A DNA stretch of 64,000 nt from assembly GCA_003508835.1 (NCBI GenBank), contig PUFA01000287.1:868001-932000 (forward strand), in the 5' to 3' direction. The stretch's first letter is position 1, and the number at the start of each line of letters is the position of its first letter. Positions 13,465 to 23,405 of the stretch are shown here, piece by piece. This stretch comes from Eonycteris spelaea (lineage: Eukaryota > Chordata > Mammalia > Chiroptera > Pteropodidae). The position numbers and the translations under genes were made by a program. The notes under the pieces are model-generated. The model worked only from the letters and a program-made list of their open reading frames with translations, ran no database searches and had not been told where the DNA came from.

Positions 13465-13549
13465 AACAAAGCACCTTTTCTACGTTCATTATCATAACAA
13501 CTCTGCGACGTGTTACTACAATTTCCATTTTACAGATGTGAGTAAATTG
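13465..13549 (-). mobile_element. MIR SINE, antisense, left half (split by an LTR)
   Basis: Reverse-complement MIR 3' portion with 'tccattttacagatgtgagt' (13524-13543). The element stops at 13549 and its continuation is found after the LTR at 13918. Confidence 0.7.
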
Positions 13550-13912
13550 TGTCTTAGTCCATTCAGGCTGCTATAAAAAAAGATTATTTTCTGCTATAAG
13601 AAGTACCACTGGGTGGATTATAAACAACAGAAAATTATTTTTCAAAGTTCTGGTTGCTGGAAGTCTGAGATCAGAGCACTATCATGATGGAGTGAGAGCC
13701 CTCTACTGGGTTGCAGACTTCTTGTTGTATCTTCACATGAGGGAAAGGGGGCTAATAAACTCTCTGGGGCCTCTTTTATAAAAGCATTAATCCCATTCAT
13801 GAGAGCAGAGCCCTCATATCCTAATATCCTCCCAAAGACCCCACCTCAAACCATATCAGACATTGGATTTAAACATATGAATAAAGAGTACACAAACATT
13901 CAGACTATAGCA
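13550..13912 (-). mobile_element. MLT1-type (ERVL-MaLR) solo LTR, antisense
   Basis: Begins tgtcttagtccattcaggc and ends gactatagca, the reverse complement of a MaLR LTR of MLT1 type. The internal blocks 'ggattataaacaacagaaaa' and 'cccattcatgagagcagagc' fit the family. Its length of about 363 bases is normal for a solo LTR. No internal viral gene is present. It lies inside a MIR, with a weak 5-bp target duplication (aattg / aatga). Confidence 0.8.
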
Positions 13913-13917
13913 AATGA

Positions 13918-13985
13918 ATTCCCCAAGCTTACACAGCACTTTGGTCTTCTGAATTCAAATCTCATACTTTTCCACTTGTTTTTTT
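13918..13985 (-). mobile_element. MIR SINE, antisense, right half
   Basis: 'cccaagcttacacagcactt' and the following 'attcaaatctcatacttt' continue the MIR body interrupted at 13549, so the LTR inserted into a pre-existing MIR. Confidence 0.65.
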
Positions 13986-14758
13986 CAACTTCAGGTGAAA
14001 AAAAAAAAAAAACCTCACATAAAAATTTGGTATTCTCAGTGTTATAACAGGTGATACAAAAATCCATAGTTTAAGTGTAATTTATCTTTCTAAAATTTTA
14101 ATTATATTTAAATTCTTAGAAAAGGGTATAAATTATGTAATATAATTTATAAAGTTTTATATGGTATTGTATTTTAAATTTTAACATAATGTAGAACAAT
14201 GCAAACATTTTTAGAATTCAAATATGAGATCACAATAAAATGTCAGGCTTGCAATTGGCCACTTGAGTATTTAACTCTAGATCAAAAGGTAGGTGTTCTA
14301 CACTTCACCACTAGGAAGCATAAAAATACAACAGATTTTGAAGCTCAAGTGGACAAATTGATTATAAATAAATGAGTTTCCATGAATAAAATCTATAATT
14401 TTCTTTTAGTTAGACACCAAGATTCCAAAGTTCCCAGAAAAACGATTATAATGACTAAACAAACCCAGAACGTTTAAAAAAGAACAGAAGCCCATATAAG
14501 TACAAAATATTCCAAACTGACGAAAATTTGTATTGTCACCTATGTACTACTGACCCAGATGGCCCAGAAATTAAGGTTACTAATAATTGTCCAGACAGAC
14601 TTCCAAAATATTTTAGCAGTACAGTTCAAGAAAATGTTTGTTTTAAAGCTAATACAGAAAAAAAGTAATTGTTGATGATAGATTTTAAATTTCATTCACT
14701 ATTTATTGCAGAAGTCAAATCTTCTTGAGGATATAGCAAGGTCAGTGAGCCAAAGGGG
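13986..14758. other. No recognised gene or repeat
   Basis: AT-rich sequence after a run of 14 A (13995-14010 region). No long frame and no family that I recognise. Confidence 0.4.
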
Positions 14759-15168
14759 ATGTGGTATGCTGAATAATGGCTCCTGAAAGATGTCCATGTC
14801 TAATCCCCAGAACCTGTGTATATGTTATCTTACATGGCAAAAGGGACTTTGCAGATACGATTAGGTTAAGCATCTTGAAATTGGAAGATTATCATAAATT
14901 CTGAATGAGCCCAATGTAATCACATGGGTGTTTTATAAGTAACAGGAGAGTTAGTGAAAGGAGATATGAAGACAGAAGGAGAGGCCAGAGTGATGTGAGG
15001 CCACACGCCAAAGAATCCAAGTGGCGAAGAGAAACTTAAAGAGGCAAACATACAAATTTTCCCCTAGAGCCTCCACAAGGAACATAAAACCTACCAAGCA
15101 ATTTTAAACACTAGAGTCCAGAACTATGAAATAACAAATTTGCATTGTTTTATCAAATTAAGTGATTT
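14759..15168 (+). mobile_element. MLT1-type (ERVL-MaLR) solo LTR, sense
   Basis: Starts tgtggtatgctgaataatgg and keeps the family's block order: 'ggcaaaagggactttgcaga', 'gcccaatgtaatcacatggg', 'aggccagagtgatgtgaggc', 'cccctagagcctcca' and 'gtccagaactatgaaataac' at the end. About 410 bases, with no internal genes. Confidence 0.85.
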
Positions 15169-15171
15169 TGG

Positions 15172-15979
15172 AAAACATTTCTCATAAATGTAAAGTGCAC
15201 ACAAGTGTACATTTTAAAGCAAACTTTTGTGTAATAACCAGCAAGGTCAAGATGAAGTATTGTAACTACCTCATCTACTTACACGTCCCTTCCTTATTAC
15301 TTAAAATAACCATTATATTGATAATGATAATCACCTCTGCTTTGCTATATGTTTTTTTGCCACCTAATGTGCATTAATAAACACCAAATCTCTAGTCTTG
15401 CCTTTTTTTCAATTTTATGTAAATGAAATTGTATGATAGTTATTCTTTTGTGTCTGGCTTCTTTTGGTTATGTTATTTTGATATTCAACCATGTTGTTTT
15501 GTGTAGCTGCCATTTGTTAATTTTTACTTAAACATTATTTTATTGCATGAATAGATTTCAATTTCTTTATCCATTCTATTGTCAATAAACATTTAAGTTG
15601 TTTTTAGTTTTTACTATTGTGAATAATGTTATTAGGAACATCCTTGAACATGTTCTGGTGCTTACATTTTTATGGGACATATTTGTATGGGTGGAATTAC
15701 TGGGTCATAGAATATCTATATCTTCAATGACAAACTATTTTCTAAGGGTGTTGTATCAGTTTATGAGTCCACCAGTATTGTGTGTAAGGCTTTCCTTTCA
15801 CCAGATGTTATGTTTTTGGATCCTTCATTGAATTATTTGTCCTTATACATGTGGGTTTATTTCTGGACAGTTTTGTTCCATTGGTCTCTGTGCCTGTTTT
15901 TCTGCCAATACCATGCTGTTTTGATTATTGTCACTTTGTAGTATAATTTGAAGTCTGGTAGAGTGTTACCTTTGGCCTT

Positions 15980-16019
<40 letters not shown>

Positions 16020-16440
16020 GATTGCTTTGGCTATTTAGGGTCTTTTGTGATTCCATACAAATAAGGTGATTTTTGTTCTATTTTTCAAGAGAATTTCATT
16101 GGTATTTTGATGGAGATTGCATTAAATCTGTATATTGCTTTGGGAAATAAGACAATTAACTATGTTAATTCTTCCAATCCATAAATGCAAAATACATTTC
16201 CATTTCCTTGTGTCTTGAATTTCTTTTAATAATGTCTCACAGTATTCAGTGTATAGGTCCTTCACATACTTCATTATGTTTATTCCTTAGATATTTTATT
16301 CTTTTTGTTGCAATTGCAAAAAGGAATTGTTAGTTTCATCTCTCCTTCTGAAGGTTCATTGTTAGTATACAGGAACGCTATGAATTTTTATATGTCGATT
16401 TTGTACCCTGTGACTTTACTGTATTTGTTTATTGTTTCTA
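15172..16440 (-). mobile_element. Old L1 (L1M-type), antisense, 3' part, split
   Basis: Reverse complement of an old L1 3'UTR (15180-15300) and ORF2 C-terminus through to about 16440. There the younger L1 at 16441-19318 interrupts it. The last 10 bases (16431-16440, attgtttcta) recur at 19319-19328, where the same old ORF2 text continues. Confidence 0.8.
15981..16018. repeat. T homopolymer, 38 bases
   Basis: 38 T in a row within antisense L1 ORF2, at a place where the other L1 copies have a short mixed T-rich stretch. Confidence 0.95.
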
Positions 16441-19318
16441 TTTTTTTTAATTAAGTTTATTGGGGTACCATAAGTCAATACAATTATATAATTTTCAGGT
16501 ATACATTATCATTTGACATCTGTATATTCTATTGTGTGTTTAATCATCTATTGTAGGACACTGGTTACTTCCATGTCCTGGTCACTATGAATAATACTGC
16601 TGTGAACAGCGGTGTGCAAATATCTTTCGGATATGGGTTTTCAAGTCTTTGGGACAAATATCCAGTAGAAAGATTGCCAGATTGTAGGGTAGATCAATTC
16701 TTAGTTTTTTGAGGAAACTTCATATTGTTTTCTATAATGGCTGTACTGATTTGCAGTCCCACCAGCAGTGTAGGACAGTTACTATTTCTCCACATCCTCT
16801 CCAGCATTTGTTGTTACTTGTCCTGTTGATTATAGGATTCGACCAGATGTGAGATGGTATCTCATTGTGGTTTTGATTTACATCTCCCTAATAGCTAGCA
16901 ATGTTGAGCATCTTTTCATGTGTTTGTAGGCCATTTGTGTGTCCTGTAGGGAGAAGTATCTGTCCAGGTCCTCTGCCCATTTTTTGATTGGATCGTTTGT
17001 TTTTTGTTTGTTGTCATTGAGTCGTATGAGTTCTTTGTATATTTTAGATATTAAGCCCTTATCAGAGGGTTACTTGCAAATATATTTTCCTACTAGGACA
17101 GTTATCTCTTTACCTTGTTGAAGGTTTCTTTTGCTGAGCAGAAGCTTTTTAGTTTCATGTAGTCCCATTCGTTTATTTTTGCTTTTGCTTCCCTTGCCTT
17201 TGAGGTCAAATTCATAAAATCTTCTTTAAGTCCAAGGTCCTTGAGTTTCGTTCCTATGTTTTCTTCTATGCATTTTATTGTTTCGGGTCTTATATTCAGG
17301 TCTTCAATTCATTTTAAGTTAATTTTGGTTTGTGGTGATAGATAACAGTCTAGTTTCATTTTTTTTGCAGGTGGCCTTCCAGTTTTCCCAGCACCACTTA
17401 TTGAAGAGGCTTTCCTTTCTCCACTGCATGTTTTTGACATTTTGTCGAAAATTATTTGCCCATATAAATATGGGTTTGCTTCTGGACTCTCGATTCTGTT
17501 CCACTGGTTAATGTGTCTATTTTTCTACCAATACCATGCCATTTTGATTACTGTCACTTTGTAGTATAATTTGAAGACAGGCAGACTGATGCCTCCAGTT
17601 TCATTCTTTTTTCTCAGGATGCCTTGGGCAATTTGGGGTCTTTCGTGCTTCCATACAATCTGATGATATTTTGTTCTATTTGTTTAAAAAATGCTGATGA
17701 GCCTTTAATGGGGATTGCATTAAATCTGTATAATGCTTTAGGTAATAAGGTCATTTTAACTAAGCTGATTATTACTATCCAAGAATGTGGAATATCTTTC
17801 CATTTCTTTGTATCTTCTTTGATTTCTTTTGATATGGTCTTATAATTTTCGTTATATAGGTCATTTACATATTTCATTACATTTATTCTTAGGTATTTTA
17901 TTCTTTCTGTTGCAATGACACAGGAATTATTTTTTCCATTTCTTTTTCTGACACTTCGTTACTGAGTATAGGAATGCTATGGATTTTTAAACATTAATTT
18001 TGTATCCAGAGAATTTATTCTATTTGCTTATTGTTTCTAGAGTGTTCTTGTGGAGTTTAGGGTTTTCTATATAGAGAATCATGTCTTCCACAAATAGTGA
18101 CAGTTTGACTTTTTCATTTCTTATTTGGATGCCTTTTACATGTTTCTCCTGTCTTACTGTAGTCATTAGGACCTCCAATGTTATATTGAATAACAGTGGC
18201 GATAGTGTAAAGCCTTGCCTTGTTCCTGATCTTAGAGGGAAGGTTTTCAGTGTTTCACCATTCAGCATTATCTTGGCTGAGGGTTTGTCATATATGGCCT
18301 TTATTATGTCAAAGTATTTTCCTTCTATACGGATTTTGTTAAGCGTTTTGATCATAAATGGATGCTGTATCTTGTTGAAGGCTTTTTCTGTATCTATTGA
18401 TATGATTATATGATTGTTATTTTTTTCATTTGTTTATGTGGTGTATTATATTAATTGAATCGAACCATCCCAGTGCCCCTGGGATGAAGCCTACTTGATT
18501 GTGGTGTATAATCTTTTTAATATGTTGCTGTATTTGGTTTGCTAGTATCTTATTTAGGATTTTTGCATCTATGTTCATGAGAGATATCGGTCTGTAGTTT
18601 TCTTTTTGTGTGTTATTTTATTCAGGTTTGGGTATCAAGGTGATATTGGCCTCATAAAATGTGTTTGGAAATATTGCTTCCTCTTTGATTTTTCAGAAAA
18701 GTTTGAGGAGAATAGGTATCAAATCTTCTTTTAATGTTTGGTAGAATTCACTGGTGAAGCCATATGGTCCTGGACTTTGACTTTTTGGTAGTTTTGATGA
18801 TTGTTTCAATTTCCATACTGTTGATCAGTCTATTTAGATTTTCCAGTTCTTCTTGATTCAGTCTAGGAATGTTGTATTTTTCTAAGTACTAGTCCATTTC
18901 TTTTAGGTTATTAAATTGGTGTTATATACTTTTTCATCGTATTCTTATATGATCCTTTGTATTTCTGCAGTGTCTGTCATAATTTCTTCTCTTTTTTCTT
19001 CAGTGAGTCTAGCCAGGGGTTTGTCAATTTTATTAGCTTTCTCAAAGAACCAGCTCTTTGTTGCATTTATTTGTCTATTCTTTTTTTCCCCCTTCGATTT
19101 CATTTAATTCTACTCAATTTTGATTATTTATTTTCTTCTGTTGAGTTCAGGCTTCATTTGTTCTTTTTTCTAGTTTTTTAAGATGAAACATTAGGTTTAT
19201 TTGGGCTCATTCCTGTTTTTGGAAATAGACTTATAATGATATGAAGTTTCTTCTTATGACTGCTTTTGCCATGTGCCAAAAGTTTTGATGTTATGCTATC
19301 CTTATTATTCATTTCTAC
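16441..19318 (-). mobile_element. Younger L1, antisense, 5'-truncated, nested with target duplication
   Basis: Starts with poly-T, the reverse complement of the poly-A tail. It runs through the 3'UTR, ORF2 C-terminus and RT to 19318. The 111-codon antisense frame 18355-18020 is RT: it has the GTRQG...LSPLLFNI block (residues 43-58). The catalytic FADD box reads FVED (18094-18083), so the first aspartate is replaced by glutamate. It is bounded by identical 10-base direct repeats, 16431-16440 and 19319-19328, inside an older L1. Length is about 2.9 kb. Other fragments of RNase-H-free ORF2 C-terminal region lie at 17319-17877. Confidence 0.9.
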
Positions 19319-19430
19319 ATTGTTTCTAAATGTTTTTTGGTGAAGTCTTCAGGGTTTTCTATGTGAAGAATCATGTCATCTACATAAAGTGACATTTTTA
19401 CTTCTTCAAACATAAAATTCAATCTACATA
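19319..19430 (-). mobile_element. Old L1, antisense, continuation after nested L1
   Basis: Continues the ORF2 text interrupted at 16440: the RT-region 'cagggttttctatgtgaaga' and 'atcatgtcatctacataaag' blocks. It ends at about 19430. Confidence 0.75.
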
Positions 19431-19496
19431 TGTTGTATTGAAACCTATATAATTTTATTAACCAATGTCATCCCAATAAATTTAATTTAAAAAATT
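19431..19496 (+). mobile_element. L1 3' end, sense, short fragment
   Basis: About 65 bases matching the last part of the younger L1 3'UTR and tail: 'aaccaatgtcatcccaataa' then A-rich. The body is missing, so it is extremely 5'-truncated or a rearranged piece. Confidence 0.65.
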
Positions 19497-20190
19497 ATAA
19501 GAAAGAAATAAATTCTCAGCAAACTAGGGAAAAAGGGGAACTTTCTAAACTCTATAAAGAATATGTACAAAAAACCTATAGCTAACATCATATCAATGAT
19601 GAGAAACTTAAAGTGTTCCTACTAAGATCAGAAATAAATAAGGTAAGGGTGTACACTCCCACTCCTTTCAACATCATACTGGAAGCACTAGTTAATGCAA
19701 TGAAACAAAAGGAAACAAAAAGTATGCAATTTGGGAAGGAAAAAATAAAACTGTTTTTGTTCACATCATCATGTAGGTAGAAAATCTGGGGGAAAAATAA
19801 CCAAAAAACAAACAAACAAACAAAAAAAACCTCTTGCAACTAATTAAAAATTAGAGCTAGATTCCCAAACACAAAGTTAATATAAAAAAAATCCATTGCT
19901 TTCCTATCAATTAGCAAGTCACATTTGCAATTAAAAACAGAATACCACTTATATTAGAACCCCCAAAATTAAACACTTAAGTATAAATCTAACAAAATCT
20001 ATAAAGGAAGATCTCTGTGTAGAAAACTTCAAACTTCTGCTGAATTAAATCAAAGAGGAGCTATATAAACAGAAAGACATTCCATATTCATAGATAGAAA
20101 TACTTGTTATTTTTGAAATTTCCAACTCGATTTATAGGTTCAATGCAATCCTAATTAAAATCCCAGCAAGTTATTTTGGGGCTATGAAGG
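19497..20190 (+). mobile_element. L1 ORF2 fragment, sense
   Basis: Sense RT and post-RT sequence of ORF2, diverged. It includes the 'ttcaacatcatactggaagc' RT block near 19666 and the 'gttcaatgcaatcctaatta' block near 20137. It lacks both L1 ends. Confidence 0.75.
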
Positions 20191-20830
20191 CATCCGTATA
20201 TCACCTTGATAATCAGAATCAATTACTACAGTCAACATTCTAATGCCTCTTCATCCAAGAATCAGCATTATTAGAGCTCTGTTTCTTAGAAATAAATCAT
20301 GGAATCACATCACAAAATTGTCCTGCAAAGATTGCTGCTGTTCCTTCTGTATAAACAGTCAATCCATTCCAAAAAAAAAAAAAGGAGAGAGAGAGAGGAG
20401 GAAGGAAGGAAGGAAGGAAGGAAGGAAGGAAGGAAGGAAAGGAAGGAAGGAAGGAAGGAAAGAAAGAAGGAAAGAAGGAAACAAGCAAGCAACTTTACTG
20501 GCTTTTTTCTTTCTCTCAGATCTCTGAGTCATAAGCTACTTATTATCTCTCCACAAATTTTGGAACCTAAAAGAGCTTTATTTGCAATGCCAAACATTGG
20601 AGTGAAAACTTTAGCAAGAGAATTAAATTTTGAAAATCAATCAATCAGCAAAGAGAAGTAAATATTTCTGGCTTTTAAATAGCTACAGCTAGGGCAATAC
20701 TTGCTATTTAAATATTCTACGTAGAAACCAGACACATAATAATTAGAATCTAAGTGATTTCACTAAAGAATCTTTTCTGTAATTATATGTATGTTAAAGT
20801 CAAATGTCTTATTAACTAACACATTGTATA
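20191..20830. other. No recognised gene; holds a GGAA microsatellite
   Basis: Apparently unique sequence around a purine-rich microsatellite. Frames of 94 and 120 codons (20243-20527, 20299-20661) are translations through the repeat and are not genes. Confidence 0.5.
20371..20480 (+). repeat. A-run, GA run and (GGAA)n microsatellite
   Basis: 13 A (20371-20383), a short GA run, then about 80 bases of GGAA/AAGG units with a few interruptions. Poly-A leading into a purine repeat is a common fate of retroelement tails, but I see no element body upstream. Confidence 0.95.
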
Positions 20831-20869
20831 TATTTGAAAAATCTCCATTGTCAACTCTGTTTATACCAG

Positions 20870-21010
20870 ATGGTTACAAATTTTATAAAAAATGTATATG
20901 ACTTCATAAGTTACATAAATGTCTAATCGCTGTGTTGTACTCGTGAAAGTTGCATAATACTGTATGTCAGCCATAAATAAGAAAATAAAAATACAAAAAT
21001 TTGAAAAAAT
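20870..21010 (+). mobile_element. L1 3'UTR end, sense, fragment
   Basis: 'gacttcataagttacataaa', 'gctgtgttgtactcgtgaaa' and an A-rich end match the last part of the older L1 3'UTR, as seen at 47600-47680. Confidence 0.65.
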
Positions 21011-21292
21011 AAACTAAAAAATGTATGTGACAAGTCACTACAAGATTTAAAGAGATAAAGTGAACAATTTTTTTTAAAAGTCGATATAAGAAATGTATTC
21101 TTATATTTTTATATGTCTGTAAACTTTTAATCATATACATGAATAAGTGGTTTATAAGATGATATTTAAGTTTGTGAATCACATAAAGTTATTATAACTG
21201 AAATAATACATAAAATAACCATAAAATAACAGCTCTTGCAGTAACTATAATTGATCAAAAATACATTCTTTCTCTACTGAATAAGGAATAAA

Positions 21293-21305
21293 GCACGCAT
21301 GCGCG

Positions 21306-21361
<56 letters not shown>
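21293..21361 (+). repeat. CA microsatellite with a GC-alternating leader
   Basis: About 26 CA units preceded by gcatgcgcgcat. Alternating purine-pyrimidine throughout, hence Z-DNA-prone. Confidence 0.95.
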
Positions 21362-21362
<1 letters not shown>

Positions 21363-23145
21363 CGGCCTAAAAAACCTCATTTTCCTTAAGAGAGTCTTAG
21401 GGAAATTTAAGACTTTTTTTTCACTTTTTTCCTTTCATGTTCTCCTCCTAAGCACAAATCAATGTCTGGTCGGAATTAAAGGAAAAAAACACAATCCTCA
21501 GTAGAATTTAATAGATTAAATCTGCCTATATCTTAAGCTTTTTGTTGTAAAAAATCAAATCCTTGCTACAAATTTATCTAAGCTTTTTAATTATTATTAT
21601 TATTACATGTTTTTTCCCACTGCAGACATAAATAACATTGTGTTCTTCTTAGACAGGTGGTTTAATTTCAAAACCTTTTTATCCTTTTAGTGTAAAAAAA
21701 AAATTCCAAATACTATGTAGTCTAAAAATATAATATGAAAAGTCCATCAGCACTAAAGTAGGTAGCTAAATTCCACAATGGAATAAAAATTAAATAAGGT
21801 TATGAAGCAACTTGTAATGTGAGAATTACATCCATAGAATATTGGTGATACAGAAAACAAATTTCCTTTGGCTCAGGATTCACTTATTATTATCACCTAC
21901 TATATGACTCTTTTATTTCTATATGAATATGAGCATTATACTGTTCAATTATACTTTTAACAATGAGTGTGGTTTCCACATGTAGCAAAATAAAGAGACT
22001 AGTAATTTCTATCAATACAATTTATCTCCTCCATCTACGCAAATTTGACCTATTAAATGGACTCCTGAAGCATATCAGGACCTTCTTTTCTTCCAAGCTA
22101 TGTGATAAAATTTATCTTCAAAAATCTTTAACTACTCAGCAAATTCTTTTAGGCTCTGGCTTCTTCTATGCACTTGGTATTCTCTCATCCCAGTCTAATT
22201 TTCCTGTTTCCTTCTCTTTTCTTCTTTCTTAGTTTCTCTATTTGAGTGATGACCTAATTAGTTATCTACCTGGACTGCATTTCGTTTCTGCCCCCTAGAT
22301 GCATCCTCTTGGACCACTGACCTTGGTTTCAGGAGGCCCTGTTGCCTCCTATAAGTCTGACCCCCAATGCAAATCTCATGCAGAGTTTCTATATTTGTGG
22401 GGAGAAAGTACAAGGTACAAGAAGGTGGAAGTAGTCTGTTTTCCTGTCAAAAGCACCATTGATTCACGAAAAATAAAAAGTGGGGAGATGCTTTATGCAT
22501 ACCCTTCAACTATAATAAATATTTAGTTTCAGACTGCAAAGAAAACAAAAGTGGCTTTGAATAGAGGAAAAATAATAGCATAGTTCCATTAAAACATTGC
22601 TCTTGCCAGAACAACCCTACATTGGTCCCTTCAAATAAAATAGTCACAAATTAATCTCTTTAAATAAACTTTACAACAACTCTATTTAAAGAGATGAGTT
22701 AAAATTTTAAACTTCAGATTACAGTTTAAGTAATAACATAGAGTTTACAGCAAATGTAACAAAAACATGTAACAACTCAAAGAGGTGAATCAGAATTCTA
22801 TGAAACAGAATTGTTCATAGAATCTTCAAGGGATATTTCAAACGTTAGATTCCTAGATTTCTCTAAGCTGCCAAATCAGAATCTCCATGGGTCAGGATAA
22901 GAAGTATTTTTAATAAGTGTGCTACTAGTCTTCAGAAGAAACCTTTGCCAACTCCTGCTCTGAAGTGTCCTAGTTTCTCCATTTATGTTGTGTGTCTTGT
23001 CTCAAAATTGCCATAACAAAAAGCAATCAAAATTTCAATTCCAATGAAAATCAAAGGTAGAAATTTAAAAAAAGATCTAGTATAAACTTACTGTTATTGA
23101 CTCTGACTGATAATATTTTTGATATCTACTTGCCATATTATAACT
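21362..23145. other. No recognised gene or repeat
   Basis: Unique-looking sequence with an ATT run at about 21590-21604. Frames of 89 and 75 codons (21963-22232, 22299-22526) have no recognisable domain. A G+C-richer patch at 22280-22440 is not explained. Confidence 0.4.
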
Positions 23146-23405
23146 TCAGTGTAGTGTAGCACTTAAGGACATAGACATGGAAGACATGTGGTCTGTTTCC
23201 AATCCAGGCTCAATCACAACACTAGCTCTGTTACCCTAATAAATTTTCTTAATTTCTTATTTTCCTTAGCTGAAAACTCAAATAATATTAGTATTTACTT
23301 CATAGAGTCACAGTCAAGATTAAATTACTAAATATATGCAAAATGCTATATAAACAATTCCTAGCATATGGAAAGCATTCAAGAATCTGAGTTATAATTA
23401 ATAGT
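23146..23405 (+). mobile_element. MIR SINE, sense
   Basis: Full block order of MIR: 'gtagtgtagcacttaaggac' start, 'ccaatccaggctcaatcac' body, 'gctgaaaactcaaataatat', 'tagagtcacagtcaagatta' and the 'cctagcatatggaaagcatt' end. Confidence 0.8.

Noticed and set aside
13550..15168. A provirus formed by the two MLT1-type LTRs
   Set aside because: The LTRs are in opposite orientation, belong to visibly different subtypes, and enclose no internal viral genes.
20243..20661. Lys/Glu/Arg-rich frames of 94 and 120 codons
   Set aside because: They are translations of the poly-A and GGAA repeat.
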